From: Pseudomonadota bacterium
GTDB taxonomy: Bacteria > Pseudomonadota > Alphaproteobacteria > Sphingomonadales > Sphingomonadaceae
Length of the DNA stretch: 64,000 nucleotides
Assembly: GCA_023418595.1 (NCBI GenBank)
Contig: JAEZZI010000009.1
Span: 1-64,000, forward strand
Direction of reading: 5' to 3'
The translations under genes and the position numbers were made by a program. The notes beneath the pieces were generated by a model that was given only the letters and a program-made list of their open reading frames with translations, searched no databases and was not told the DNA's origin. Positions 42,901-51,004 of the stretch are shown here, piece after piece (positions within the stretch are counted from its first letter, which is position 1; every line of letters starts with the position of its first letter).

Positions 42901-43218
42901 TCAATCCTCCGCCGCGATCGTCACCCGCAATCCGTCCAGCGCGCTGGTGAACTGGAGCTGGCACGACAGGCGCGAGGTCTCGTTGCGGTCCATCGACGAA
43001 TCGAGCAGGTCGTTCTCGTCTTCGCTCATCGGCGGCAATTTGCCCGCAAATTCCGGGTCGACATGGACGTGGCAGGTCGCGCACGAACAGCAGCCGCCGC
43101 ACAGCGCCAGCAATTCGTCAAAGCCGTTATCCCGGATCACTTCCATCACCGACAGGCCCACCTCGCCCTCGACGGCGCGTTCTTCCCCATCGCGGGTGAC
43201 GACGATAAGCTGCGGCAT
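42901..43218 (-). CDS. 2Fe-2S ferredoxin (adrenodoxin type)
   Basis: This 105-residue electron carrier binds a [2Fe-2S] cluster with the pattern C40-x5-C46-x2-C49-x36-C86, which is the vertebrate/ISC-type ferredoxin spacing. Two more cysteines (C43, C44) lie in the loop. The fold elements VVTRDGEE and SVMEVIRDNG are typical. It may serve Fe-S assembly or cytochrome P450 electron transfer; no partner gene is adjacent. It diverges from alkA. Confidence 0.94.
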   Translation of the reverse strand: MPQLIVVTRDGEERAVEGEVGLSVMEVIRDNGFDELLALCGGCCSCATCHVHVDPEFAGKLPPMSEDENDLLDSSMDRNETSRLSCQLQFTSALDGLRVTIAAED

Positions 43219-43284
43219 GGAATCCTCCCTGTGGTTCGCCCGCCGCCATGCCGCGCGCGACCGCCAACATCAAGAGACACCGCC

Positions 43285-43911
43285 ATGGGCCTGAGCGCCG
43301 ACCAGTTGCAGACCGCACTCGATGCGCTGGCGCTGCGCGAACCCGCCTTTGCCGCGGGACTTGCGCGCGCTGGCTATCCCGAGCCGCGCATCCGCGCGCC
43401 GGGCTATGCGACGCTGCTGCGCACGATCGTCGGCCAGCAGGTGAGCGTCGCCGCCGCCACGTCGATCTGGAACAAGGTCGAGGCCGCGGTCGGCGGCGAC
43501 GCGACCGATCCGGCTGCGCTGATCGCGACCAGCGACGAGGATTTGCGCGCGGCAGGCCTGTCGCGCCAGAAGATCGCCTATGCCCGCAGCCTGGCGGAGG
43601 AAGTGACGAGCGGCGCGCTAGACCTCCACAACCTCCCTGCCGACGACGAGGAAGCGATCGCGGCGCTGACCCGGATCAAGGGGATCGGGCGCTGGTCGGC
43701 CGAAATCTATCTGTTGTTCGCCGAGGGACGCGACGACATCTGGCCCGCCGGCGACCTGGCGGTGCAGATCGAGATCGGACGGCTGCTTGGCCACACCGAA
43801 CGCCCCAGCGAAAAACTGACCCGCGCGCTGGCGGAGGCGTGGCGCCCGCACCGCGGCGCGGCAGCGATCTTCGCCTGGCACCACTACCGCGTCGATATGG
43901 ACGTGATCTGA
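43285..43911 (+). CDS. DNA-3-methyladenine glycosylase (AlkA/HhH-GPD)
   Basis: This 208-residue base-excision enzyme removes alkylated purines. The helix-hairpin-helix is at residues 128-145 (LTRIKGIGRWSAE) and the catalytic aspartate is D157 in WPAGDLAVQ. It lacks the extra N-terminal domain of E. coli AlkA and resembles the shorter AlkA-like enzymes. The start ATG 43285 is chosen because the longer frame reads antisense through the ferredoxin gene. Confidence 0.92.
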   Translation: MGLSADQLQTALDALALREPAFAAGLARAGYPEPRIRAPGYATLLRTIVGQQVSVAAATSIWNKVEAAVGGDATDPAALIATSDEDLRAAGLSRQKIAYARSLAEEVTSGALDLHNLPADDEEAIAALTRIKGIGRWSAEIYLLFAEGRDDIWPAGDLAVQIEIGRLLGHTERPSEKLTRALAEAWRPHRGAAAIFAWHHYRVDMDVI

Positions 43912-43915
43912 CCCG

Positions 43916-44839
43916 TCAGTCCGCAGCCGGCATCGGCCCGGCAAGCAGCAGCGGGTCGATCCGCGCATCGCCCCATTTCATGCCCCAGTGCATGTGCGGA
44001 CCGGTCGCGCGTCCGGTCGCGCCCACCGTGCCCAGCCGCTGCCCGCGGCGAACGGCCTGCCCTTCCTTCACGTCGATCGAATCCATGTGCAGGAATGCGC
44101 TGTTCAGCCCCATGCCGTGGTCGATCATCAGCAACCGGCCTTCGAGCGTGAACTCGCCAGGCGTCGCCAGGACGACCACGCCGTCGGCGGGCGCCATCAG
44201 CGGCGTGCCGGTGGGCCGCGCGACGTCGACGCCGGAATGATAGCTGCCGGGCTCGCCGCGATAGATGCGCTGCGCGCCGAACAGGCCGGAGACGCGGCCC
44301 GTCACCGGCCACAGAAATTGCTGGCGCCAGCCGTTCGCGCCCGTATCCTTTGCGCGCGCAGCGTTGATCTGCGCCAGTTCGGGTGCGCGGCGGCGCTGGA
44401 ATTCGGCGCTGGGCTGCGAGATGCGGGGCAATGAATTGAGCCGCTCGATCCGCCACGCGCGCGGCGCGACCGCGATCGCCTGAGTCACCCGGCTGCCGTC
44501 CGAACGCTCTGCAACCAGCGACGCGGTCGTGCCCGCATCACGGTCGAAGGCGAGGATGAAGCGCCCGTCGCTCGCCACGCGCACCGGCGCGCCGTTCAGC
44601 GTCAGCCGCGTCGTCCCCGCAGGCGCGGTGCCGAGCATCACGCCGCCCTGGATCGCCTGACCTTCGAGTGCGATCCGGGTCGCCTGCGGCAGTCGCGCAG
44701 GCGTCGGCAGCGCAACCGGCGTCACCGCGACGTCCGCCGGGCTCCACGACGCGCGTCGGACGGGCGACGGCAGCGCCGATGCGCATCCCATCAACAATAC
44801 CGAAATGGCGGCGCCCGCACCCCAGCGCGCCAACGTCAT
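43916..44839 (-). CDS. M23 metallopeptidase (LytM domain) lipoprotein
   Basis: This 307-residue envelope protein has a lipoprotein signal with MGCAS (cysteine near residue 19). A variable region follows, then a C-terminal LytM/M23 domain with GxxHSGVDVARPTGTP, DHGMGLNSAFLHMD and HMHWGMKW, so the zinc ligands are present and it is probably an active peptidoglycan endopeptidase. It overlaps the DUF2093 gene as ATGA. It converges on alkA with a 4-base gap. Confidence 0.93.
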   Translation of the reverse strand: MTLARWGAGAAISVLLMGCASALPSPVRRASWSPADVAVTPVALPTPARLPQATRIALEGQAIQGGVMLGTAPAGTTRLTLNGAPVRVASDGRFILAFDRDAGTTASLVAERSDGSRVTQAIAVAPRAWRIERLNSLPRISQPSAEFQRRRAPELAQINAARAKDTGANGWRQQFLWPVTGRVSGLFGAQRIYRGEPGSYHSGVDVARPTGTPLMAPADGVVVLATPGEFTLEGRLLMIDHGMGLNSAFLHMDSIDVKEGQAVRRGQRLGTVGATGRATGPHMHWGMKWGDARIDPLLLAGPMPAAD

Positions 44840-45036
44840 GCGGCGGTCATCGCCTTCGTCGCGATCTCGGCGCTGGCATAGGGCTGCTGCTGCGCGACGC
44901 TCCAATAGCGCAGTTCGTCGAGCGGAATGCGCTCGCCCGATACCGCGCAGACGACATGGTCGCCCGACGCCAGCATCCGAAAGCCGTTGGCCATATAGTG
45001 AAGCCGCGCCGCGCGGCTGTTGTTCGACATGAGCAT
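44836..45036 (-). CDS. DUF2093 protein
   Basis: This 66-residue protein has the DUF2093 pattern: LHYMANGFRML-G--V-CAVSG--I-LDELRYWSV. Function is unknown. It sits between xseA (23-base gap) and the M23 gene (ATGA overlap), so all three are probably one operon. A second ATG at 45030 is two codons in and could be the start. Confidence 0.88.
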   Translation of the reverse strand: MLMSNNSRAARLHYMANGFRMLASGDHVVCAVSGERIPLDELRYWSVAQQQPYASAEIATKAMTAA

Positions 45037-45059
45037 GGTTTCGCGTCCCAGATTGCGCG

Positions 45060-46451
45060 TCAGAACAGGTCGCCCTGTTCCGGCTTGGTCCCGGTATAGG
45101 GTTTTCGCGGCGCTTTGGGAACCGCGCCGTCCACGGTCGCATCGACGTTGCCGTCCCTGAAATGCAGCCGCAATGTGCCTGCCGTGCGTGCTTCAGCGGC
45201 GCTCGCCGCCACCTTGCCGCTGCTCCGGGCTTCTACCCAGGCATAGCCGCGCTCCAGCGGACGTTCAGGATGCGCGGCGGTCAGTAGCCGCTCCATGTCC
45301 GCCAGCCGTTGCCGCGCCGACCCCAGCCGCGCCTCCAGCGCCGCCGGACGAAGCGCGCCCGCCACCCGGTCGAGCTGCCGCCGCGCCATGTCGGCGCGTC
45401 GTTCCAGCCCACGCCCCAACCGCTGCGCCGCATCGTCCACCCGCTGGCGCTGCGGCCCGAGCAGCGCGTCGCGCCTGGGCATCACCCGCACCAGCGCCGC
45501 CAGCCGCTCGGCTCCGCGTTCGCGATAGCGGTTGGCGCACCGCTCGCTCCGCGCGCCAAGCGTCGTCAGCGTGTAGTTGAGGTCGGCGAGCACCGGCACC
45601 GCGATTTCCGCCGCCGCGGTCGGCGTCGGCGCGCGCAGATCGGCGGCGTAATCGCCTAGCGTCGTATCGGTTTCATGTCCGACTGCCGAGATGATCGGGA
45701 TCGAGCATTCGGCGATGGCGCGCACCACCGCTTCCTCGTTGAACGCCCACAGATCCTCGATCGACCCGCCGCCGCGCGCGACGATCACCAGATCGGGCCG
45801 CGCCACTGGGCCGTCGGCTGCGAGTCCGTCGAACCCGCGAATCGCCGCGGAGATCTGCGCCGCCGCATTCTCGCCCTGCACCTGCACCGGCCAGACGATG
45901 ACATGGCTGGGAAAGCGGTCTTCCAGCCGGTGGAGGATGTCGCGAATCACCGCGCCCGTCGGCGACGTCACCACCCCGATCACGCGCGGCAGATTGGGAA
46001 GCGCCCGGCGTGCCTTGCCCTTGGCGAACAGCCCTTCGGCCTCGAAGCGCGCCTTGTTCTTTTCCAGCAGCGCCATCAGCGCGCCCTCGCCCGCGACCTC
46101 CATCCTGTCGATGACGATCTGGTATTTGGAGCGCCCCGGATAGGTGGTGACCTTGCCGGTCGCGACCACTTCGATCCCGTCCTGCGGCACGAACGCCAGC
46201 GCCCCCGCCGCGCCGCGCCACATCACCCCGTCGATGACTGCATCGGCATCCTTCAGCGTCAGATAGACATGGCCCGATGCCGCGCGCTTGTAGCCCGAAA
46301 TCTCGCCCTTCACCCGGACATGGCCGAATTCGCGCTCGACCATGCGCTTCAGGTTTCCCGACAGTTCGCCGACGCTCAGCGGCGCGGCGTTGTCGCCGGG
46401 GCCACTCTCGGCTAGCAGGCGCGCATTCGCATCAAACAGGGGATCCGCCAT
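45060..46451 (-). CDS. xseA: Exodeoxyribonuclease VII large subunit
   Basis: This 463-residue subunit degrades single-stranded DNA with XseB. The OB-fold part begins with PLSVGELSGNLKRMVE, followed by the catalytic domain with GVVTSPTGAVIRDILHR, IVARGGGSIEDLWAFN and ISAVGHETDTTLGDYAADLRA, and a coiled coil. The ATG at 46449-46451 shares two bases with the divergent purD ATG (46450-46452). No in-frame GTG or TTG lies close downstream. AAGGA inside purD is about six bases upstream of the start. Confidence 0.95.
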   Translation of the reverse strand: MADPLFDANARLLAESGPGDNAAPLSVGELSGNLKRMVEREFGHVRVKGEISGYKRAASGHVYLTLKDADAVIDGVMWRGAAGALAFVPQDGIEVVATGKVTTYPGRSKYQIVIDRMEVAGEGALMALLEKNKARFEAEGLFAKGKARRALPNLPRVIGVVTSPTGAVIRDILHRLEDRFPSHVIVWPVQVQGENAAAQISAAIRGFDGLAADGPVARPDLVIVARGGGSIEDLWAFNEEAVVRAIAECSIPIISAVGHETDTTLGDYAADLRAPTPTAAAEIAVPVLADLNYTLTTLGARSERCANRYRERGAERLAALVRVMPRRDALLGPQRQRVDDAAQRLGRGLERRADMARRQLDRVAGALRPAALEARLGSARQRLADMERLLTAAHPERPLERGYAWVEARSSGKVAASAAEARTAGTLRLHFRDGNVDATVDGAVPKAPRKPYTGTKPEQGDLF

Positions 46452-47712
46452 GAACGTCCTTCTGATCGGGTCGGGGGGCCGTGAACATGCGCTGGCATGG
46501 AAGCTGGCGCAATCGCCGACCCTGACTAAGCTTTACGCAGCCCCCGGCAACCCCGGCATCGCGCAACATGCCGAAATCGCCGATATCGCGGCGACCGACC
46601 AGCGCGGGATCATCGATTTCTGCCTGCGCCATTCCATCGAATTCGTCGTGATCGGTCCCGAAGCGCCGTTGGTCGAGGGGCTGGGAGACAATCTCCGCAC
46701 GATGGGGATCGCTGTATTCGGACCCGACAGGGCGCCTGCGCAACTTGAAGGGTCGAAGGGCTTCACCAAGGATCTGTGCCGCCGCGCCAACATCCCGACC
46801 GCAGGCTATGCGCGCGTAACCTCGCTCGACGGCGCGCGCGCCGCGCTCGGCGATTTCGGACTGCCCGTGGTCATAAAGGCGGACGGCCTCGCGGCGGGCA
46901 AGGGCGTCACCATCGCCATGTCGCACGACGAAGCCGAAGCCGCGATCGTCTCGCTGTTCAACCGTTCCGGCGGCGAAGCGGTGATCGAGGAGTTTCTCGA
47001 CGGCGAGGAAGCCAGCCTGTTCGTGCTGACCGATGGCACGCATCTGATGCCGTTCGGATCGGCGCAGGACCACAAGCGCGTCGGCGACGGCGATACCGGA
47101 CCCAATACCGGCGGCATGGGCGCCTACAGCCCCGCCCCCGTGCTCACGGCGGCGCTTGAAAAGCAGGCGATCGACGAGATCGTGCGTCCGACCGTACAGG
47201 CGCTGGCCGACATGGGGATGCCCTATTCGGGCGTGCTCTATGCGGGGCTGATGTTGACCAATACGGGGCCGAAGCTGATCGAATATAATGCCCGCTTCGG
47301 CGACCCCGAATGCCAGGTGCTGATGGCGCGGCTGGACGACGATCTGCTCGACATCATGGTCGCGACGGCGTCGGGGAAGCTGGGCGAACGCGCACCCGCC
47401 GGGTTCCGCGACGATCACGCGATGACCGTCGTGGTGGCGGCAAAGGGCTATCCCGGCACCGCGATTGCCGGCGGCGCGGTCACCGGTATCGACGCGGCGG
47501 AAGCGAGCGGACCGGTCACCGTGTTTCAGGCCGGAACCAGGGCCGATGGCGACACGCTGCGCGCGAGCGGTGGCCGCGTGCTAAGCGTCACCGCCACCGG
47601 CCCCGACCTGCGCGCCGCGCGCGATGCGGCCTATCGCGGGGTCGAGGCGATCGGTTTCGAGGACGGTTTCTGCCGCAGCGACATCGGCTGGCGCGAACTG
47701 TCGCGCGGCTGA
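46450..47712 (+). CDS. purD: Phosphoribosylamine-glycine ligase (GAR synthetase)
   Basis: This 420-residue ATP-grasp enzyme catalyses the second step of purine synthesis. The N-terminus MNVLLIGSGGREHALAW is canonical; ATP-grasp segments are VIKADGLAAGKGV, AQDHKRV--GDTGPNTGGMGAYSP and EYNARFGDPE. AGGGGA, which lies inside xseA, precedes the ATG by 6 bases. An in-frame extension to 46342 reads antisense through xseA and was rejected. Confidence 0.97.
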   Translation: MNVLLIGSGGREHALAWKLAQSPTLTKLYAAPGNPGIAQHAEIADIAATDQRGIIDFCLRHSIEFVVIGPEAPLVEGLGDNLRTMGIAVFGPDRAPAQLEGSKGFTKDLCRRANIPTAGYARVTSLDGARAALGDFGLPVVIKADGLAAGKGVTIAMSHDEAEAAIVSLFNRSGGEAVIEEFLDGEEASLFVLTDGTHLMPFGSAQDHKRVGDGDTGPNTGGMGAYSPAPVLTAALEKQAIDEIVRPTVQALADMGMPYSGVLYAGLMLTNTGPKLIEYNARFGDPECQVLMARLDDDLLDIMVATASGKLGERAPAGFRDDHAMTVVVAAKGYPGTAIAGGAVTGIDAAEASGPVTVFQAGTRADGDTLRASGGRVLSVTATGPDLRAARDAAYRGVEAIGFEDGFCRSDIGWRELSRG

Positions 47713-47778
47713 CGCGTTTGGCGCTCCGGCCCCGTGTCGCTATGACCGGGCCTGACCGGTTTTGCGCAAAGGCGGATC

Positions 47779-48438
47779 ATGGAAGAAAAATCGCTGCAAT
47801 CAACCTCGCCCTTGGGCGCGATCGACACGATGGGGACGATCACCACCATCCATCTGATCGTGATCGCACTGTTCGCGGTGGCGGCGGTGCTGATCATCGT
47901 CTGGGGCACCAGGCGCTGGCGCGCCAACAAGCGCGCGATGGCCGAGCTGGAGGCCGATGGCCGGATACAGACCGTCAACGCCGATACCCCCGCCGCGCCG
48001 GAGCCGGAACCAGAGCCAGAGCCGGAGCCGGAGCCGCCGGTCGAACGTCAGGCCGAACCCGCTGCCCCGGCACCCGTCGCGGCCCCGCTGTCGGAAGCGA
48101 TTCCCCAGCCGGTTCCCGTCGCGCCACCCCCGCCGCCGATCGTCGAACCGCAGCCGAAAGTGATCGCGCCGCCAGTGGCAGCGCCCGCCGGCGACAGCGA
48201 CGGCGACCTGACGCGGCTGAAGGGTCTGGGACCGAAAGTCGCCGCGCGCCTTGCCGAACTGAATGTCACACGCATCGCCGATCTCGCCGCGCTGGACGAC
48301 GCGCAGGCCGCCGATCTCGACGCCCAGCTCGGCAATTTCCGGGGGCGGATGGTCCGCGACAAATGGATCGAACAGGCCCGGCTGCTGAACGCGGGCGACA
48401 TTGCAGGCTACGAAGCGCAGTTCGGCAAACTGGGCTGA
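47779..48438 (+). CDS. Single-pass membrane protein with C-terminal HhH domain
   Basis: This predicted 219-residue protein has one transmembrane helix at about residues 24-43, then a charged region, a disordered Pro/Glu linker (PEPEPEPEP and proline runs, about 73-140), and a C-terminal helix-hairpin-helix domain (LKGLGPKVAARLAELNV, about 150-215). The tail resembles the HhH domain often appended to ribosomal-protein and DUF4332-like proteins, which suggests nucleic acid or protein binding next to the membrane. Function is unknown. The purD gene lies 66 bases upstream. Confidence 0.82.
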   Translation: MEEKSLQSTSPLGAIDTMGTITTIHLIVIALFAVAAVLIIVWGTRRWRANKRAMAELEADGRIQTVNADTPAAPEPEPEPEPEPEPPVERQAEPAAPAPVAAPLSEAIPQPVPVAPPPPPIVEPQPKVIAPPVAAPAGDSDGDLTRLKGLGPKVAARLAELNVTRIADLAALDDAQAADLDAQLGNFRGRMVRDKWIEQARLLNAGDIAGYEAQFGKLG

Positions 48439-48451
48439 GTCTGTCTCTAAT

Positions 48452-48502
48452 GTCATTCCCGCCCTTCGACTGCCTGAAAGGCAGTCGAAGGGCGGGAATG
48501 AC
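48452..48502. repeat. Perfect 24-bp hairpin, family G
   Basis: Arms 48452-48475 and 48479-48502 are perfect complements with a 3-base GAA loop. It starts 14 bases after the HhH gene stop. It has no T-run, so a role as terminator is possible but not clear. It may be a young repeat copy. Confidence 0.9.
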
Positions 48503-48533
48503 GACAATGTGAGACTAACCCGCCAGCCACGTT

Positions 48534-48609
48534 CGTCATTGCGAACGCAGCCAAGCGATCCAGCGCCACGCAAGCCGCTATGGATTGCTTCGCTGCGCTC
48601 GCAATGACG
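48534..48609. repeat. Inverted repeat element, family H
   Basis: Outer arms CGTCATTGCGAACGCAGC and GCTGCGCTCGCAATGACG, with an inner ATCCA ... TGGAT pair, enclose a GC-rich loop. It lies just beyond the end of the CNNM-type gene. No second copy was seen here. Confidence 0.8.
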
Positions 48610-48623
48610 ACGGGTCGAGGCGG

Positions 48624-49931
48624 TCAGTCGCGCTGTTCGACGAGCAGCTTGTCGATCTTGCGCCCGTCCATGTCGACGATTTCGAAGCGCCAGCCCTGCT
48701 CGGTGAAATGGTCGCCTTCCTCGGGCAGCCGTTTGATGACCGACAGCGCCAGCCCGGCGACGGTGGCGAAATCGCGATCCTCGGGCAGGTCGATGCCGAT
48801 GCGCTCGGCCAGCGCATCCGCAGCCATCTGGCCCGACACCAGCAGCGATCCATCCTCGCGTTTGACGACATGAGGTTGATCGTCGGGATCGGCATCGGAC
48901 GCGAAATTGCCCGCGATCGCCGCCAACAGGTCGGCGGGCGTCACGATCCCCTCGAAATGGCCATATTCGTCATGGACCATGCCCATCGGCACGCCCGAGC
49001 GGCGCAATAGCGTCAGCGCGTCCATCGCATCGACCTGGTCGGGCAGTACCGGCGCCTCGCGCATCAGCGCACGCAATGAAAGTGTTTCCTGCTTGACCAG
49101 AGCCGCAACGATATCACGCGCCTCCACCACGCCCAGCACCGCGTCGATCGACCCTTCGGCCACCACCAGCCGGGTGTGCGGCGTCACCGCCAGCTTGGCG
49201 AACAGCGCATCGCTGCCGAGATCGACATCGACCCATTCGACATCGGTGCGCGGCGTCATCACTTCGCGCACGGGACGGTCCGCCAGCCGCACCACGCCCG
49301 AGATGATCGAGCGTTCATGCTCTTCGATCACGCCCGACCTGGTGGCTTCCGCCACCAGCAGGTGCAATTCCTCTGCCGTCACCCGGTTTTCGGATTCACG
49401 GTTCATGCGCAGCAGGCGGAAGACCAGACCGGTCGATTGGTCGAGCAGCCAGACGAGCGGCGCGGCGACCTTCGACAGAAAGATCATCGGCAGCGAAATC
49501 AGCGTGGCGATCGGCTCGGGAGAGCGCAGCGCAAACTGCTTGGGCACCAGCTCGCCGATGATGAGCGAGGCATAGGTGGTGAGGCCGATGACCAGCGCCA
49601 GCCCCACTGCGTTCGACGTCGCATCGGTCAGCCCCAGCCACAGTTCCAGCCGATCGGCGACCGGCTGGCCCAGGCTGGCGCCCGAATAGGCGCCTGCGAC
49701 GATGCCGATCAGGGTGATGCCGATCTGCACCGTGGACAGGAACTTGCCGGGATCCTCGGCGAGCGAAATCGCGGCGGCGGCGCCCCGGCTGCCCTTTTGC
49801 GCCGCCCCCTCGAGCCGCGCCCTGCGAGAGGAGACGATGGCAAGTTCGGACATGGCGAACACGCCGTTGAGCGCGACCAACGCCAGGATGATCGCGACAT
49901 CGAGCCAGGGAAAAGGAAGGGGGTCTGTCAT
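48624..49931 (-). CDS. CNNM/HlyC-family membrane protein (CBS domains)
   Basis: This 435-residue protein has an N-terminal DUF21/CNNM transmembrane domain (about residues 5-190), followed by a CBS pair (from RPVREVMTPRTDVEW) and a C-terminal CorC_HlyC transporter-associated domain (about 350-430). Related proteins are linked to magnesium/cobalt efflux and were once called hemolysins. The start at 49931 gives the N-terminal membrane segment. It diverges from the OmpA lipoprotein gene across a 186-base region. Confidence 0.93.
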   Translation of the reverse strand: MTDPLPFPWLDVAIILALVALNGVFAMSELAIVSSRRARLEGAAQKGSRGAAAAISLAEDPGKFLSTVQIGITLIGIVAGAYSGASLGQPVADRLELWLGLTDATSNAVGLALVIGLTTYASLIIGELVPKQFALRSPEPIATLISLPMIFLSKVAAPLVWLLDQSTGLVFRLLRMNRESENRVTAEELHLLVAEATRSGVIEEHERSIISGVVRLADRPVREVMTPRTDVEWVDVDLGSDALFAKLAVTPHTRLVVAEGSIDAVLGVVEARDIVAALVKQETLSLRALMREAPVLPDQVDAMDALTLLRRSGVPMGMVHDEYGHFEGIVTPADLLAAIAGNFASDADPDDQPHVVKREDGSLLVSGQMAADALAERIGIDLPEDRDFATVAGLALSVIKRLPEEGDHFTEQGWRFEIVDMDGRKIDKLLVEQRD

Positions 49932-50041
49932 GGTTGACTGGCCCAAGCATTAGCGTCTCGCGGGCAGCACGCACAAGCGGCGAATCGCGGGATCGAAAAT
50001 TTCGCTCCGATGAACGAGCCGTTCAGCATCGATTCGCCCGT

Positions 50042-50066
50042 GGAACAACTATCAGGCGAGCGGGTT
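50042..50066 (+). promoter_or_regulatory. Possible EcfG-type promoter of the OmpA lipoprotein gene
   Basis: GGAAC (50042-50046) is followed after exactly 16 bases by GGTT (50063-50066). The alphaproteobacterial general-stress sigma EcfG consensus is GGAAC-N16/17-CGTT, so this fits with one mismatch. It would give a leader of about 45 bases before ATG 50118. Inference from two short motifs only. Confidence 0.35.
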
Positions 50067-50117
50067 TGGAGGGTCCGAGGTTCGGGTGCGGAAGCCGAAT
50101 TCCAAGAGGAGGACGAT

Positions 50118-50795
50118 ATGAAACTGACCAGCAAATTCTCGATGCTCGCCGCCGTCGGCGCGCTGACCCTGACCAGTGCCTGCGTCACCGATCCGGTGAC
50201 CGGCGAGCGCACCATTTCGAAAACCGCGCTGGGCGGCGTCGGCGGCGCGCTGGGCGGATATCTGCTCGGCGACCTGGTCGGCGGTCGCAACGACCGCACC
50301 GCAAAGATCGTCGGCGCGGGCATCGGCGGCCTCGCGGGTGCGGGCATCGGCAATTACATGGACCGCCAGGAACGCGCGATGCGCGAACGCACCGCCGGGT
50401 CGGACATCGACGTGGTGCGCCAGGGCGACGACCTGCTGCTGCGGATGCCGTCGGGCATCACCTTCGCCACCGACAGCGCGAACATCGCGCCCCAGTTCCG
50501 CCCGACGCTGGATGAGGTCGCCGCGGTGCTCGCGGAATATCCCAGCACTTATGTCGATGTGTATGGCCACACCGATTCGACCGGATCGGACGCGTACAAC
50601 CAGGGCCTGTCCGAACGCCGCGCATCGGCGGTCGCCAACTATCTGACGTCGCGTGGCGTCGCATCGGCGCGTCTGGGCACGCGCGGCTTCGGCGAAACCC
50701 AGCCGATCGCGTCGAACGACACCGAGGCCGGTCGTGCGGAAAACCGCCGCGTCGAAATCAAGGTCGTGCCGATCGCCGAGAGCGATCTGCGCTGA
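50118..50795 (+). CDS. OmpA-family outer-membrane lipoprotein
   Basis: This 225-residue lipoprotein has a signal ending in SAC, then a glycine-zipper region (GGVGGALGGYLLGDLVGG and GAGIGGLAGAGIGNYM, about residues 40-80) and a C-terminal OmpA peptidoglycan-binding domain with YVDVYGHTDSTGS, SERRASAVANYL and NRRVEIKV. It should tie the outer membrane to peptidoglycan. AGAGGAGG sits about 7 bases before ATG. A strong terminator follows. The putative EcfG promoter upstream may make it stress-inducible. Confidence 0.93.
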   Translation: MKLTSKFSMLAAVGALTLTSACVTDPVTGERTISKTALGGVGGALGGYLLGDLVGGRNDRTAKIVGAGIGGLAGAGIGNYMDRQERAMRERTAGSDIDVVRQGDDLLLRMPSGITFATDSANIAPQFRPTLDEVAAVLAEYPSTYVDVYGHTDSTGSDAYNQGLSERRASAVANYLTSRGVASARLGTRGFGETQPIASNDTEAGRAENRRVEIKVVPIAESDLR

Positions 50796-50819
50796 TCCGA
50801 TACCGGTTATGCGAAAAGC

Positions 50820-50850
50820 GGCGCGCAGGGCATGCCCTGCGCGCCTTTTT
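50820..50850 (+). terminator. Rho-independent terminator after the OmpA lipoprotein gene
   Basis: A 12-bp perfect stem (50820-50831 with 50834-50845) and five T residues lie 24 bases after the stop. Confidence 0.93.
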
Positions 50851-50904
50851 CATGATACCGGTTGATCGAGGGGTGGCTGAGGTTACCGACAGGTCCCCTC
50901 CCGC

Positions 50905-50974
50905 TCGTTTCGAGCGAAGTCGGGAAAACTGCCGAACGCGCTCGGCCCGCGTTTCTCGACTTCGCTCGAAACGA
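50905..50974. repeat. Inverted repeat element, family B, copy 2
   Basis: Arms from 50905 and up to 50974 carry TCGTTTCGAGCGAAGTCG and its complement. The left arm has a small drift (GGGAAA instead of GAGAAA). It lies just before the alpha/beta hydrolase gene. Confidence 0.88.
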
Positions 50975-51004
50975 ACGGAAATCAGGCGTTTGGGAGCAGG
51001 CAAG

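Noticed and set aside
46342..46449. N-terminal extension of purD
   Set aside because: The extra residues are antisense to xseA and precede the canonical MNVLLIGSGG start; no family support.
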